DNA of 64,000 bases, from NCBI GenBank assembly GCA_000952975.1, contig LM997412.1, positions 1,537,847 to 1,601,846 on the forward strand. The letters run 5' to 3'. Below are positions 63,996-64,000 of this stretch, piece by piece. This stretch comes from Peptoniphilus sp. ING2-D1G. GTDB lineage: Bacteria > Bacillota > Clostridia > Tissierellales > Peptoniphilaceae. The position numbers and the translations under genes are program-made. Positions within the stretch are counted from its first letter, which is position 1. The number at the start of each line of letters is the position of its first letter. Under the pieces are notes generated by a model, which had not been told where the DNA came from, searched no databases, and saw only the letters and a list, made by a program, of their open reading frames with translations.

Positions 63996-64000
63996 TATAA

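Overview
The window is AT-rich DNA from a low-GC, Gram-positive anaerobe. Gene content (rpmH-rnpA-yidD-yidC-jag, mnmE-mnmG-rsmG-parA-parB, TRAP and phosphonate ABC transporters, an SLH surface protein, sigma-54, PepV) fits Clostridia/Tissierellia, perhaps Peptoniphilaceae; the genus is inference. The right edge is the replication origin: DnaA-box-like sites and a very AT-rich stretch lie behind rpmH, and the last bases are an AGGAGG ribosome-binding site that must belong to dnaA just outside the window. Most genes in the right half are on the minus strand, that is, read away from the origin.

Layout, left to right. 0-2.1 kb: edge-truncated metallo-beta-lactamase-fold hydrolase and a split UxaA-family dehydratase. 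2.2-4.0 kb: scar of a mobile element (decayed phage-type DNA polymerase A, hsdM fragment fused in frame to it, HTH gene with an amber codon, a second copy of an rlmD-type 3' end) abutting the intact rlmD. 5.4-14.2 kb: polysaccharide deacetylase; LysR regulator divergent from a phosphonate ABC transporter plus a phosphonoacetate-hydrolase-like enzyme; purC; alkaline phosphatase. 14.2-18.3 kb: glucosaminidase, rpoN, a HEPN/nuclease-like fusion, tadA. 18.5-24.2 kb: an operon of two aconitase-X subunits, a three-part TRAP transporter and a D-2-hydroxyacid dehydrogenase, driven by a promoter embedded in a 34-bp palindrome. 24.4-31.7 kb: tRNA-Thr, flavin/nitroreductase-like protein, peptidases with an RpiR-type regulator, a YcdB/SLH-like exported protein, PatB. 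31.8-35.0 kb: glycine-betaine type ABC transporter behind a structured leader with a terminator. 35.1-41.7 kb: pyruvate kinase, hydroxyacid dehydrogenase, large beta-helix/SLH adhesin. 42.0-49.4 kb: par operon with two variant parS sites, rsmG, mnmG, mnmE. 49.6-53.6 kb: plus-strand cluster of an unknown protein, LarC2-like and LarC1-like proteins, DUF1893 and an ECF S component. 53.7-61.0 kb: TelA/XpaC, a serine hydrolase, and a dipeptide-salvage operon (DUF819 transporter, dipeptide epimerase, PepV dipeptidase) behind a leader attenuator. 61.2-64 kb: jag-yidC-yidD-rnpA-rpmH and oriC.

Two kinds of damage are present and should be kept apart. The 2.2-4.0 kb element is truly decayed (stops, frameshifts, fusion). 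In contrast, five frameshifts elsewhere (aminopeptidase, adhesin twice, the 49.6-kb gene, ECF component) can each be repaired by adding one base to a short homopolymer, which looks like sequencing undercalls at least as much as like pseudogenes.

Most interesting for follow-up: the permuted larC2-larC1 cluster with its unknown 560-residue partner; the HEPN plus PD-(D/E)XK-like fusion; the opuA-type leader; the AcnX/TRAP operon with its operator-promoter; and the variant parS pair.
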